Counted from the first letter of the stretch, positions 26,371 through 35,215 are shown. The stretch is 64,000 bases of DNA from an uncultured Collinsella sp. (GCA_900538305.1 UPXY01000003.1:75478-139477), one strand, 5' to 3'. Notes: generated by a model not told the origin, from the sequence alone. Made by a program: numbers and translations.

Positions 26371-27220
26371 GGTGCACTCCATAGAACACGCGGGAGACCG
26401 AGTTGTAGAAGCTTTCAGGGCCATAGTCGAGCAAGAGCACGTCTCCCGGACCCCTGCGCGCCACGATACGATCGACCAGCGTGTCTTTGACCATGAACTG
26501 CCCGTCGACGGCGATCGCGGGCACCGAGGGGCGGTCTTGCGACATCGAGATCTCGACGACGTCGGAAGGCGAGGTAAGGAAGGCGCGCGCTTGGATGGTG
26601 TGCGGGGCGATGGGAACGCAGACCATGCCCGTGTAATCGGGGCTTACGATAGGACCTCCCGCAGAAAGGGCGTATCCCGTCGATCCGGTCGCGGTGGACA
26701 CCACGACGCCGTCGCCGCGCAGACGGTCGATGTGATGCCCGGAGACGGTCATATCGAACTCGACCATATCGGAAAGCGGGCCGCGGGTGAGCGCAACATC
26801 GTTCAGGGCAAAGGTCTCGAGCGCGGCCTCCCCGCCCATCGATTCATGTGCATACACCTCGACAGAGAGCGTCGCACGACGGCTCACGTGCATCTCGCCG
26901 GCGAGCGCATCGGCCACCACGCCGAGTACATCGCGCTCTTCGGGGCTCGCCGCCGTGAGGAAGCCCACATGGCCATAGGAAAGGCCGAGAATGGGAATCT
27001 CCTGGTAGCCCACGATACGCGCCGCCCGCAACAGCGTGCCATCGCCGCCGAGCGAGATCACGAGGTCGGAGCCTTCGATATCAGGGGTCGCGGTGATGCC
27101 GCTGCGCTGGTCGGCCGCCCAGGCGACCTCATACCCTTGTCGACCAAGCCAGAGCTCGAGCGAAAGCCCGCTCTCGACCGCTTCGTTCTTGCGGTAATTC
27201 GGCACGAGGAACACCTTCAT
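26360..27220 (-). CDS. nadK: NAD kinase
   Basis: A 286-residue enzyme that phosphorylates NAD to NADP. The signature GGDGT is in LVISLGGDGTLLRAARI, followed by GHVGFLT, LNDVALTRG and the TATGSTGYALSAGGPIVSP segment. The ATG at 27220 overlaps the tlyA stop (ATGA). The tlyA-nadK-recN order is shared with Firmicutes and Actinobacteria. Confidence 0.95.
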   Translation of the reverse strand: MKVFLVPNYRKNEAVESGLSLELWLGRQGYEVAWAADQRSGITATPDIEGSDLVISLGGDGTLLRAARIVGYQEIPILGLSYGHVGFLTAASPEERDVLGVVADALAGEMHVSRRATLSVEVYAHESMGGEAALETFALNDVALTRGPLSDMVEFDMTVSGHHIDRLRGDGVVVSTATGSTGYALSAGGPIVSPDYTGMVCVPIAPHTIQARAFLTSPSDVVEISMSQDRPSVPAIAVDGQFMVKDTLVDRIVARRGPGDVLLLDYGPESFYNSVSRVFYGVHHDR

Positions 27221-28017
27221 GCGCCGCACACCTCCCGAATCGCATCGCGCACGCGCGCAGAAGCCGCCTGAATATCGTTGTCACCCGCGTCGAGCGTGCC
27301 GAGCATGAAGAACTCGACATTGCCCTTTGCGCCGGTGATGGGCGATACGCACACGCCCTCGGGTACGAGGCCGCGAGCGCAAAAGAGCTCGAGCACGCTC
27401 TCGAGCACGTCGCGCCGAACGCGCGGGTCGCGGACGACGCCGCCCTCGCCCACATCGGCAGGATCAGCCTCGAACTGGGGCTTCACGAGTGTAAGAAAGC
27501 GTCCGCCGTCTGCAAGAAGCTCTATGACGGCATCGATGATATGCCCGATGCTCGTGAACGAGACGTCGCACACCACGAGGTCGCAGCTCGATGCATAGCC
27601 CATGGCGGGGACATCGACCACGTTCGTGCGCTCAAGCAACTCGACCCGTTCATCGCAGCGTAGCGCCCATGCGAACTGGGCGCGCCCCACATCGACCGCG
27701 AGTACGCGCGCTGCGTCGCGTTTGAGCAGGCAGTCGGTAAAGCCGCCGGTCGAGCAGCCGATATCCGCGCATGCAAGGCCGCAGGGATCGACGTTGAACG
27801 CATCGAGCGCACCCTCGAGCTTGAGCCCACCGCGACCCACATAGGGCAGGCGTCCCTTCACATGGAGCTCTAATCCCGGTGCAACCTTAAGACCAGGCGA
27901 TGTGAGGCGCTCGCCGCCCGAGGAAACATCGCCCGCCATCAACGTGCGCAGGGCATCCGCGCGATCCACGCAGATGCCCTGTGCGATCAATTCATCATCC
28001 AAGCGAACGCGCTTCAT
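27217..28017 (-). CDS. tlyA: TlyA-family rRNA 2'-O-methyltransferase/hemolysin-like protein
   Basis: A 266-residue protein with an N-terminal S4 RNA-binding domain (KRVRLDDELIAQGICVDRADA) and an FtsJ/RrmJ-like methyltransferase domain. The methyl-donor site is DIGCSTGGFTDCLL, and the catalytic Lys lies in TLVKPQFEA. In mycobacteria TlyA methylates 16S and 23S rRNA and its loss gives capreomycin resistance; that role is inferred by homology. The ATG at 28017 was chosen over an upstream in-frame ATG because the S4 fold starts here. Confidence 0.93.
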   Translation of the reverse strand: MKRVRLDDELIAQGICVDRADALRTLMAGDVSSGGERLTSPGLKVAPGLELHVKGRLPYVGRGGLKLEGALDAFNVDPCGLACADIGCSTGGFTDCLLKRDAARVLAVDVGRAQFAWALRCDERVELLERTNVVDVPAMGYASSCDLVVCDVSFTSIGHIIDAVIELLADGGRFLTLVKPQFEADPADVGEGGVVRDPRVRRDVLESVLELFCARGLVPEGVCVSPITGAKGNVEFFMLGTLDAGDNDIQAASARVRDAIREVCGA

Positions 28018-28027
28018 GGCACGCTGC

Positions 28028-28327
28028 CTAATCCGCGTGCTCGCTGCTGTCGGCACCTGCCTCGTCAGGCGCACCATCGCCGACCGTGGGTTCAGATACC
28101 TCCCGACCGGGGGTATCCGATGCACTCGCAGCTTCGAGCTGCTCAGCTTCGCTCGGGCTCAAATCGAAACTATCCACGAGCTCCACGGCATGTGAGCCGA
28201 GTGAAATCGCCTCATCGAAAAGGTCGAGGCTGCGCTCGAGCGATGTGTCCTTAGAGCGCACGGCCGAGATGATCTCGTCCATGCGCGTCGTGATGTCCTC
28301 AAAGCTGTTGCGTGTTGTCTCGGCCAT
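28028..28327 (-). CDS. xseB: Exodeoxyribonuclease VII small subunit
   Basis: A 99-residue protein. Residues 8-50 have the XseB heptad pattern (FEDITTRMDEIISAV ... SLERSLDLFDEAISLG). The C-terminal 45 residues are Asp/Ser/Ala/Glu-rich and probably disordered. It lies three bases after nusB and ten bases before tlyA. The large subunit gene xseA, normally adjacent, is not seen anywhere in this window. Confidence 0.8.
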   Translation of the reverse strand: MAETTRNSFEDITTRMDEIISAVRSKDTSLERSLDLFDEAISLGSHAVELVDSFDLSPSEAEQLEAASASDTPGREVSEPTVGDGAPDEAGADSSEHAD

Positions 28328-28330
28328 GCG

Positions 28331-28831
28331 CTAGCGCTCCTCTTCGCCCAGCGAGTCCAGAGCATCCGAAGCGCCCTCGGAAGGGTCGGTATCGGGCACA
28401 GAAACGTTCGCGAACAGGCGCGGGTCGCGGACGACGCGGCCGAGCACGCCGTTCACGAAGCTCGAGGAATCGTCGGTGCCGTATGCCTTCGCAAGCTCAA
28501 CGGCCTCGTTGATCACGACGGCATCGTCGATATCGTTCGAAGAGAACCGCAGCTCGTACACGGCGAGGCGCAACAGGTTGCGGTCGGCACCAGGCATGCG
28601 CGAAAGCGCCCAGTTCTCGGCCACCCGCTGCAGGATAGGATCGATCTGCGCGATATGCTCATACGTCCCACGCGCGAGCTCCTCGGCATAGGGATCGAGC
28701 GGTCCCTTCGAGATGAGGAAGTCGCCCGCAAGAACATCATCCACGGAAAGCCGGCGAGCCTCTGCCTGGAAAAGCAGCTGCAACGCCTGGCTGCGCGCGA
28801 GTGTGCGCCCGCGCTCGACTTTCAGGCTCAC
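28331..28831 (-). CDS. nusB: Transcription antitermination factor NusB
   Basis: A 166-residue RNA-binding protein that with NusE forms the rRNA antitermination complex. The N-terminus ARSQALQLLFQAEARRL, the middle LSRMPGADRNLLRLAVYELRF and the NEAVELAKAYGTDDSSSFVNGVLG segment are family-typical. I chose GTG at 28831, which lies two bases after the asp23 stop and six bases after GGAG. A longer open frame upstream is unrelated to the family. Confidence 0.93.
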   Translation of the reverse strand: MSLKVERGRTLARSQALQLLFQAEARRLSVDDVLAGDFLISKGPLDPYAEELARGTYEHIAQIDPILQRVAENWALSRMPGADRNLLRLAVYELRFSSNDIDDAVVINEAVELAKAYGTDDSSSFVNGVLGRVVRDPRLFANVSVPDTDPSEGASDALDSLGEEER

Positions 28832-28833
28832 AC

Positions 28834-29193
28834 TTACTCCTTGGGGAAAACGAGGCCGTCGATGCACACGTCGACGCGCGCGACCTCGACGCCCACCTGG
28901 GCATCGATCACGTGCGCAACGGCAGCACGCACGGCCTCCGCGAGCTTCTTGAAGGGATAGCCGAAGAACACGACGACGTGCACCGTGAGCGCAAGCTGAT
29001 CGTTCACGACCTCGGCCTCGACGGCGGGAGCCGCGGGTGCAGAGCGCGACTGGAACATCGAGACGAGGTTCGTCGCAAGATCCTTCACGCCCACCGATGC
29101 GATGCCCTCGACCTCTTCGACGGCGCGGGTCACGACAGCACCGATGACCTCGGGCGCGATGCCGATACCCGAAATGTAGATCTCCTGAGCCAT
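28834..29193 (-). CDS. Asp23/Gls24-family envelope stress protein
   Basis: A 119-residue protein (MAQEIYISGIGIAPEVIGAV start) with EVEGIASVG and the conserved YPFKKLAEAVRAAVAHVIDA region. Asp23 proteins sit at the membrane in Gram-positive bacteria and have been linked to cell wall stress. ATG at 29193 has GAGGG ten bases before it. It lies between efp and nusB, a common location. Confidence 0.88.
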   Translation of the reverse strand: MAQEIYISGIGIAPEVIGAVVTRAVEEVEGIASVGVKDLATNLVSMFQSRSAPAAPAVEAEVVNDQLALTVHVVVFFGYPFKKLAEAVRAAVAHVIDAQVGVEVARVDVCIDGLVFPKE

Positions 29194-29223
29194 GGGGTCC
29201 CTCATTTCTGCTTGAAGAAAGCG

Positions 29224-29787
29224 CTAGACGCGGGAAACGAACTTTCCGTCGCGGGTGTCGATCTTGATGGTCTCGCCCTCGTTGAGGTACATGGGAACCT
29301 GGACGACGGCACCCGTCTCGATGGTCGCGGGCTTCGTGGAGCCCTGAACGGTGTCGCCCTTGAAGCCGGGGTCGGTCTGGGTAATCTGAACCTCGATGAA
29401 CATCGGGGGGTTCACGCCCATGAGCTCGTCGTCGGCATAGAGCAGCTGGCAGACGTCGTTCTCCTTGAGCCACTTGGCGTTGTCACCGATGAACTCATCG
29501 GACACGGGCACCTGCTCGTAGGTCTCGTTGTCCATGAAGATGTAGTCGTTGCCGTCGTTGTAGAGGTACTGCATCTCACGGGTGCTGAGCATGACGCTCT
29601 CGAACTTCGTACCGGCGTTGCAGGTCTGCTCGACGACGCGACCGGTCTTGATGTCCTTGGTCTTGTAGCGAACGAACGCGCCACCCTTGCCGGGCTTCAC
29701 ATGCTGGAACTCGACGATGGTGCACACCTTATCCTTGATGCGCAGGCCGATGCCGTTCTTGAAATCTGCGGTGGTAATGGTTGCCAT
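29224..29787 (-). CDS. efp: Translation elongation factor P
   Basis: A 187-residue factor that rescues ribosomes stalled on polyproline. The three beta-barrel domains are recognisable, with the tip loop HVKPGKGGAFVRYKTKDI and the family-terminal GETIKIDTRDGKFVSRV. The Lys in the loop (KPGKG) is present and could be modified. Efp is followed at 30 bases by asp23, and pepP lies upstream. Confidence 0.97.
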   Translation of the reverse strand: MATITTADFKNGIGLRIKDKVCTIVEFQHVKPGKGGAFVRYKTKDIKTGRVVEQTCNAGTKFESVMLSTREMQYLYNDGNDYIFMDNETYEQVPVSDEFIGDNAKWLKENDVCQLLYADDELMGVNPPMFIEVQITQTDPGFKGDTVQGSTKPATIETGAVVQVPMYLNEGETIKIDTRDGKFVSRV

Positions 29788-29913
29788 GAATCGCCTTTCT
29801 TGCCTTTACGGGACTTTACGTTCCCCTTCAGCTATAACGTACAAAGTATACTCTTTCGAGAGCGATGGCGCAGGTACATGCGAAATATACACGTCGCAGA
29901 GCAAACGCTGCGG

Positions 29914-31044
29914 CTAGCAGTCGATGATCTGCAGCTCGTGCGGGCTCTGGGTGAAGGGCTCAAAGCCGTCCTTGGTAATGAGGCCGAAGTCCTCCAGGCG
30001 CACACCGAACTCGCCGGGAAGATAGATGCCCGGCTCGATGGTGATGACGGCACCCTCCTCGACCGTATTGCTCGTGCGCCCGAAGACCGGCAGCTCATGG
30101 ATGTCGATTCCCACGCCATGGCCAAGGCCGTGACCGTAGTACGCGCCGTAGCCCGCTTCCGCGATGATCTTGCGCGAGAGCTCGTGAATCTCCTTGCCGT
30201 CAACGCCAGCGTGCGCCGCCTTCGCGCACTCCTCGTGGGTGCGCTGCACGATCTCATAGATCTCGAGCTGCTTGGCGCTCGGCTCGCCCACGCACACGGT
30301 TCGGGTCATATCGGACTTGTAATCGTGGTAGCCCGCACCGTAATCCATGAGGACGAAATCGCCCCGCTCGACCACGCGATCGCTCGCGATGGCATGCGGA
30401 TTCGCGGCGTTGGGGCCGGAGGCAACGATCGAGGTGAACGCGAGACTGTCGGCACCCTGGCTGAACATGAAGTTCTCAAGCTCGAGCTTGATCTCCTTCT
30501 CCGTCAAACCGGGCTTGATGTACGTGAGCATATGCTGGAAAGCGGCATCGGTGATCGCCTGCGCGCGGCGCATGAGCTCGACCTCTTCAGCGTCCTTCAC
30601 GGCACGCATGAGGCGCAGGTCTCCGTGCATCTGGGCGATCGGGACAGCGATGGAGGCATCCTCGAGCGCGCGCACGAGCCCCGTGTAGAACGAGAGCTCC
30701 ATGGTATCCTCGACGGCGAGCGTACGGCAACGACCATCGCGAACGCGCTCGGCAACCCACTTGGGGATAGCAATGACGTCCATGTCGAGCTTCCAAGGGC
30801 TGTCTTTCAGCATGCGCTCGACGAAGGAGTTGTAGTAGCGCGAATCCGTGTGCAAAAAGCAAGCGTCGCTCGTGATGACGCCCGCGTGCGGCAGCTCGCC
30901 GGTGAAATCGAACACGCCCTCCGCGCCGGTGAGCCAGCGGAGGTTAGCTTCGTCGCGAATTACGACCGCATCGTAGCCGCGCTCCTCCATAAGCGCGCGC
31001 ACGCGCGCGATACGTCCTGCCGGACCGGAAACAACCTCAGACAT
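29914..31044 (-). CDS. pepP: Xaa-Pro aminopeptidase, M24 family
   Basis: A 376-residue creatinase-fold peptidase. Five metal ligands are visible: Asp and Asp in DYGAGYHDYKSDMTRTV, His in YYGHGLGHGVGIDIHELP, and two Glu in TIEPGIYLPGEFGVRLED. It removes N-terminal residues that precede proline. The second ATG (31044) was chosen, with GAAGG six bases upstream. pepP sits before efp as in corynebacteria (where the gene is often called pepQ). Confidence 0.92.
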   Translation of the reverse strand: MSEVVSGPAGRIARVRALMEERGYDAVVIRDEANLRWLTGAEGVFDFTGELPHAGVITSDACFLHTDSRYYNSFVERMLKDSPWKLDMDVIAIPKWVAERVRDGRCRTLAVEDTMELSFYTGLVRALEDASIAVPIAQMHGDLRLMRAVKDAEEVELMRRAQAITDAAFQHMLTYIKPGLTEKEIKLELENFMFSQGADSLAFTSIVASGPNAANPHAIASDRVVERGDFVLMDYGAGYHDYKSDMTRTVCVGEPSAKQLEIYEIVQRTHEECAKAAHAGVDGKEIHELSRKIIAEAGYGAYYGHGLGHGVGIDIHELPVFGRTSNTVEEGAVITIEPGIYLPGEFGVRLEDFGLITKDGFEPFTQSPHELQIIDC

Positions 31045-31186
31045 ACTCATCCTTCTTTCCTATCAAGACCCGTACGGCCAAAGTGAAGCCAAAAGACAGC
31101 ATACCCCAAACCGCAGCGGCAAACCCCGGTTCTCCGGTGTGAATTTCCGGCCGGCAAGTGAGAATCTAAGTCCCGGGCGGAGTGTA

Positions 31187-32287
31187 TCACTCAGAGCATA
31201 GCGAGGCGGCGTAGGCGGCGGCGTGACGCTCCAGGATCTCGTCTGAGACGGACGTGAGACGAATCATGCCGGCCGACTTAGGCAGCGGGAGCAGGAAGCG
31301 ATTCGAGTACCGTGCATGCACTTCGTGCATGGCTTTCGCGAGGGCTTCCGCGTCGAGGGTAAGGGACGCTTCCTCGATACCGAGGTCGAACAGCAGGTCA
31401 TCCTGGTCGAACACGAGCTCCGGATCGAGCCCTGCCGCATCGACGGCAAGACGCGCCTCGAAGCGCATGCCCTCTGCCAGAAGCACAGAGGCGGGGATAT
31501 CGGATTCAACGCAGCGTGCGAGGGCGCGTGCAGCGGTACGACCGTATTCGAGCGCATGGCGAGCGGACGGGTTCGGCGACTTGAGGACGTTTCGCCGGGC
31601 AACCTGCGTGGCAGAAAGGGCTTCCTTCACCGCGAGTTCATCGCCCGAAGCCAAGACGGCCGCTTGCTCGCACAGATTCGTCCAGGTCTTCTTCCCCTCG
31701 GCCATGGCAGCACCCACCATGAGTGCGTAGCCAACGAGCAGGTGCTCGCGTTCCATAGTGGGCAGCAGCGAGAGGTCGCAGAGCACCATGGTGGGATCGG
31801 CCTTAAATGAAACGGCATCGGGTACTGAACCCGCTGCGAGCGGGTGCATCTCGGTAGCGAGCAGCACCATGCCGTCGAGCCCCATCGGCATGAGCGCCGA
31901 GGCGCAGCCGCCGCGCCAGAGTCGCGCACAGAACGCAGCGAGCGAGCAGAGCTCGTAGGAGCCAAGTGCGAAAACAAGATCGTCGCTCGTGATGTTCGCG
32001 TCTTCGAGTGCCCCGAAGAGCCCCTGCGCGGCATCGACCGAGGCGATGCCAACATCCACAGAGGTGGCAGGAGCATACATTTGGACTGCGAACCCGGCGT
32101 CGATGAGCGCTCGTCGCGCTTCCTCCGTTCGTTCAGCCACTCCGGTATCGGCTGCGACGAGCAGGGCGCGCCTGGGCTTGCCCACCGCGGAGGCAATCAC
32201 CCTCGGCAGTTCATCCATGATCTCTGAACCCATGCGGACATCGACCGTGTGCTGGTTGAAATTCAGAATCTGACGCTTGATCGTCAC
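31187..32287 (-). CDS. Degenerate 3-dehydroquinate synthase paralogue (aroB-like)
   Basis: A 366-residue protein with the length and fold order of AroB: the N-terminal TVDVRMGSEIMDELP, a Rossmann half and a helical half. The NAD-binding region that reads LGGGVVGDMAGF in true AroB is FALGSYELCSLAAF here. DSSVGGK is replaced by GLDGMVLLAT. The metal-binding Glu region (GCGEVVKHG) is LVGYALMVGAA, and FGHSIGHAIE is PSARHALE, so one of the His is gone. The next HG motif is absent. I see no frameshift or stop, so the gene is intact but should not be catalytic. GTG at 32287 overlaps the aroK stop (GTGA). It may be structural, regulatory or decaying. Confidence 0.75.
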   Translation of the reverse strand: MTIKRQILNFNQHTVDVRMGSEIMDELPRVIASAVGKPRRALLVAADTGVAERTEEARRALIDAGFAVQMYAPATSVDVGIASVDAAQGLFGALEDANITSDDLVFALGSYELCSLAAFCARLWRGGCASALMPMGLDGMVLLATEMHPLAAGSVPDAVSFKADPTMVLCDLSLLPTMEREHLLVGYALMVGAAMAEGKKTWTNLCEQAAVLASGDELAVKEALSATQVARRNVLKSPNPSARHALEYGRTAARALARCVESDIPASVLLAEGMRFEARLAVDAAGLDPELVFDQDDLLFDLGIEEASLTLDAEALAKAMHEVHARYSNRFLLPLPKSAGMIRLTSVSDEILERHAAAYAASLCSE

Positions 32288-32835
32288 AGCAGACCACGCT
32301 CCAAAAGCATCTCGGCGCACCGATAGGATACCTCTTTGAAGGTGCGCCCACGGATATCGAGGGTGAGATCGGCAGCCGCCTCGTAAAGCGGGCGTCGATG
32401 CCGGAACAGCTCGGCGGCATGCTCAGTCGAGCGGAAATCCGGCCGGTTCTCGAGTGAGCGAATCTGTCGAAGGGAATCGTCGAGATCTCCGTCGAGATAG
32501 ACGCAGTAGCCCATGCGCCGCATGAGGTCTATATTGTCGGGTGTCTCAACGATCCCGCCGCCGCACGAGACGAGAAGGCTCCGTTTCGCCTCGAGCGAGG
32601 CCAAGGCCGAGGTCTCGAGCGCGCGGAACCCATTCTCCCCCTTCACATCGAAGATTTCTGAGATGGGCATTCCGGCACGTCGCTCGACGAGACGGTCTGT
32701 GTCGACGTAGCGTCGATGGAACATGCGCCCCAGATTGCGCGCGAGCGTCGACTTCCCGGCACCGAGGAATCCGATGAAGAAGATATGGTCGCAGCCGCGC
32801 TTATCCACGCGACAGGCATCGTCGCCCCTCGTCAT
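32284..32835 (-). CDS. aroK: Shikimate kinase (stand-alone copy)
   Basis: A 183-residue kinase phosphorylating shikimate at the 3-position. Walker A is IGFLGAGKSTLARNLG, substrate Asp is in VDTDRLVERRAG, the Arg in ENGFRALET, the glycine triplet in SCGGGIVETP, the Arg in ENRPDF and the lid in FRHRRPLYEAAAD. All key residues are present, so the protein is probably active. A second kinase domain is fused to AroE at 23004-24242. The gene is coupled to the degenerate aroB copy. Confidence 0.9.
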   Translation of the reverse strand: MTRGDDACRVDKRGCDHIFFIGFLGAGKSTLARNLGRMFHRRYVDTDRLVERRAGMPISEIFDVKGENGFRALETSALASLEAKRSLLVSCGGGIVETPDNIDLMRRMGYCVYLDGDLDDSLRQIRSLENRPDFRSTEHAAELFRHRRPLYEAAADLTLDIRGRTFKEVSYRCAEMLLERGLL

Positions 32836-32841
32836 CGAGCC

Positions 32842-33339
32842 TTACTCCTCGCAGGTCAGATCGCGCAGCGCACGCCGCTCGAAGATGCGAAAGATCTGCG
32901 TGTACCACAGATCGACCGTCGTCTGCGGCTTGACGAGAATCGTGTCGATGCCTGCGAAGTTGCCTGCCCACACATCGGTATAGAGCTGGTCGCCAACCAT
33001 GACCGCCTCCGCTTTGCGCACGCCCGTGCGCTTGAGGCCGGCCGAGAGCGCAAAGGGCGCGGGCTTCATGGCGTGGCTGATCGCCTCGAGCCCGAGCTCG
33101 CGCGCCGAGCGCATAACCTGGTCGCGATGCCAGTTGTTCGAGACCATGCACAGGCGAAACCCCTTTTCGCGCGCACGATCGAGCCACGTGGCAACCTCGT
33201 CTGGCGCCGTTTCACGGTCGCGCGGAACGAGCGTGTTGTCGCGATCGAGGAGGATCGCGCGCTTCCCGCGCTCCCACAGCTCATCGAGGTCGATGCGGTC
33301 TACCGAGGAGACATATCGGTCGGGTGAAAAGAGGCTCAT
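32842..33339 (-). CDS. yqeG: YqeG-family HAD IIIA phosphatase
   Basis: A 165-residue HAD-superfamily protein. Motif I is AILLDRDNTLVPRD, motif II is CMVSNNWH, the Lys is in AMKPAPFALS and motif III is AVMVGDQLYTDVWAGN. YqeG of Bacillus and Gep4 of yeast belong to this family; the yeast enzyme dephosphorylates phosphatidylglycerol phosphate. The ATG overlaps the mltG stop by four bases. Substrate here is unproven. Confidence 0.88.
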   Translation of the reverse strand: MSLFSPDRYVSSVDRIDLDELWERGKRAILLDRDNTLVPRDRETAPDEVATWLDRAREKGFRLCMVSNNWHRDQVMRSARELGLEAISHAMKPAPFALSAGLKRTGVRKAEAVMVGDQLYTDVWAGNFAGIDTILVKPQTTVDLWYTQIFRIFERRALRDLTCEE

Positions 33340-34601
33340 GACAGGGACTCGCTATACGCTTCGCTGTTCTTAAGGAACTCATCGTAGGTCTCGCTGAAGT
33401 TATGCGTGCCGTCACCTTCGGGTGAGAGCACGTAGTAGAGGTACGAGGTATCTGCCGGGTTGAGCGCGGCCTCGATGGACGAGACGCTCGGGCTGCAGAT
33501 GGGGCCGGGAGTGAGGCCGGTGTTCTTGTAGATGTTGTAGGGAGAATCGATCTCGAGGTCGTCATAGGTCACCGGGTCCGATCCGCCGCCGCGGGCATAC
33601 ACGATCGCAGCGTCGATTTGCAGCGGCATGCCCTGGTCTAGACGGTTGTAGATGACGCTCGCAACGAGCGGGCGCTCATCGGCGACGGCCGTCTCGCGCT
33701 CAATGAGCGATGCGAGCGACATGATCTCCTGTGCCGTGAGGCCGTTCGCCCCCTCCTCGAGACCGAGCCCTTCCGTCTCGACCTCGTACTGGTCGAGCAT
33801 GGCGCGGATGATCTCGTCCGACGTAGGCGACTCGCCCAGACTATAGGTCTTGGGATAGAGATAGCCCTCGAGCGAATCGTTGTAAGCACCCTCCAAGAAC
33901 GGATAATCGGCCGCGTAGTTCGACGCCTTGGCCTGCGCGAGGAACTCATCGGCGGGGATGCCGTAGGTCTCCTCGACGCGCTGCGCCGTCTGCTCGACCG
34001 TAAGGCCCTCTTGGATGGTGAGCGTGACGCCCGCGACGTTCGGACCGTCGATGAGCTGCTGCACGACTTCATTCGGATCTTGCAGCGTGGTGAAGCGGTA
34101 GTCGCCGGGTTTGATGAGCATGTCGGCTTGCATCTCACGGACGGTGGCGTAGTAGACCTTGGGATCTTCGATGATGTGGTTCTCTGCGAGGATCTGGGCG
34201 ATCTGATCGCCCGAAGCCCCCTCGGGGATGTTGATCTCGACTTCGATGCCCGCCTCTACCGTTGGCTCCTCAGATGCGGAGAAGAGCTTGCCTACGGTGG
34301 GAACGACGAAGAAGATGATCACCGCGACCACCGCAGCGATGACGACGCCCGCGATGATGATGGGCACGGGGGAGTTCTTCTTGGGCGGTCGGGGGGCGCG
34401 ATGATACGCCGGCTGGACGCCGTGCCTCCCCGCCGCTGGCGCACCCGCGCGCGATGGAGCCTGTCGATAAGCAGAGGGCTGCGCGGAGAGACGGTTGCCC
34501 GAACCGTTTGTCTTGAAGCGCGTCCCGCCGCTCGGGGCTGAGCGGCGATATGCGCCATCGCGACCGCGTGCGCCACCGCCGATACCGTATTGATTCGCCA
34601 C
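33336..34601 (-). CDS. mltG: Endolytic murein transglycosylase MltG
   Basis: A 421-residue membrane-anchored enzyme that cleaves nascent glycan strands and ends them. Residues 1-78 are a cytoplasmic Gly/Arg/Ser/Pro-rich segment. One helix follows (IIIAGVVIAAVVAVIIFFVV). The YceG-fold domain has LASLIERET (catalytic Glu), RLDQGMPLQID, SPYNIYKNTGLTPGPICSP and AALNPADTSYLYYVL. The long basic N-terminus is common in actinobacteria. It lies in a unit with yqeG, aroK and the aroB-like gene. Confidence 0.93.
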   Translation of the reverse strand: MANQYGIGGGARGRDGAYRRSAPSGGTRFKTNGSGNRLSAQPSAYRQAPSRAGAPAAGRHGVQPAYHRAPRPPKKNSPVPIIIAGVVIAAVVAVIIFFVVPTVGKLFSASEEPTVEAGIEVEINIPEGASGDQIAQILAENHIIEDPKVYYATVREMQADMLIKPGDYRFTTLQDPNEVVQQLIDGPNVAGVTLTIQEGLTVEQTAQRVEETYGIPADEFLAQAKASNYAADYPFLEGAYNDSLEGYLYPKTYSLGESPTSDEIIRAMLDQYEVETEGLGLEEGANGLTAQEIMSLASLIERETAVADERPLVASVIYNRLDQGMPLQIDAAIVYARGGGSDPVTYDDLEIDSPYNIYKNTGLTPGPICSPSVSSIEAALNPADTSYLYYVLSPEGDGTHNFSETYDEFLKNSEAYSESLS

Positions 34602-34803
34602 GGGATCCCTTTCGTCTCGTGCTCAATGCAACTCACAAGTTCAACCCTACAGTCTAGCGTACCTCGCGCGAAACATTAAAGTTTCCATCCAAGCTTTAAG
34701 GTTGGTATCGCCTTGAGACGGGTGCATCACGTTGGCGACGGACATGTTCGTGCCATTTTCGACACGAGCGTACCCGTCAACCAAGTGACGCCAAAGTGAG
34801 GTG

Positions 34804-35214
34804 CTAGCGTTGCTCGTCAAGCCAGGTCTGAAGAAAGAGGCTCGCAGCCACCATATCGACCTTGCCGCGCATGGAGCGCTCGGTTAGACCCTGTTCATGC
34901 AGGATGCGCTTCGCCTCACGAGAGCTCAGACGCTCATCGGTGAACGCAACCGGCAGGTTCGTGACGCGCGAGATCCGCTCGGCAGCCGCACGGATGCGCG
35001 CCGCCTGCGGCCCCTCCTCCCCCGCGAGGGTTTGCGGAAGACCGCAGACGAGCACATCCGGTTCGTAATCTTCAATGAGCAGGCGAAACGTACGCGCACA
35101 GGAGAGCACCTCCTGTGCGGGAAGCACCTTAACGGGCATGGCGACCGATCCGCTCGCGTCGGAGACCGCGATGCCGACCCTCACCTCGCCGATATCGAGT
35201 GCAAGCGCGATCAC
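34804..35214 (-). CDS. ruvX: Holliday junction resolvase-like / pre-16S rRNA nuclease
   Basis: A 136-residue RNase H-fold protein (YqgF). Motifs are ALALDIGEVRVGIAVSD with the first catalytic Asp, VLVCGLP and FTDERLSSREAKRIL with the catalytic Asp and Glu. The GTG at 35214 lies one base after the alaS stop; the in-frame residues further upstream belong to the alaS coding region. alaS-ruvX adjacency is a widespread arrangement. In Escherichia coli the protein finishes the 16S rRNA 5-prime end. Confidence 0.92.
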   Translation of the reverse strand: MIALALDIGEVRVGIAVSDASGSVAMPVKVLPAQEVLSCARTFRLLIEDYEPDVLVCGLPQTLAGEEGPQAARIRAAAERISRVTNLPVAFTDERLSSREAKRILHEQGLTERSMRGKVDMVAASLFLQTWLDEQR

Positions 35215-35215
35215 G

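Noticed and set aside
28801..31086. 761-codon open frame on the plus strand opposite pepP, efp, asp23
   Set aside because: High GC leaves few stops on the opposite strand. The opposite strand carries well-known families with clear motifs, and this frame resembles no family.
34602..34803. Small palindrome TTAAAG/CTTTAA in the mltG-ruvX gap as a terminator
   Set aside because: The stem is only six pairs and AT-rich with no T run, so it is too weak to support.
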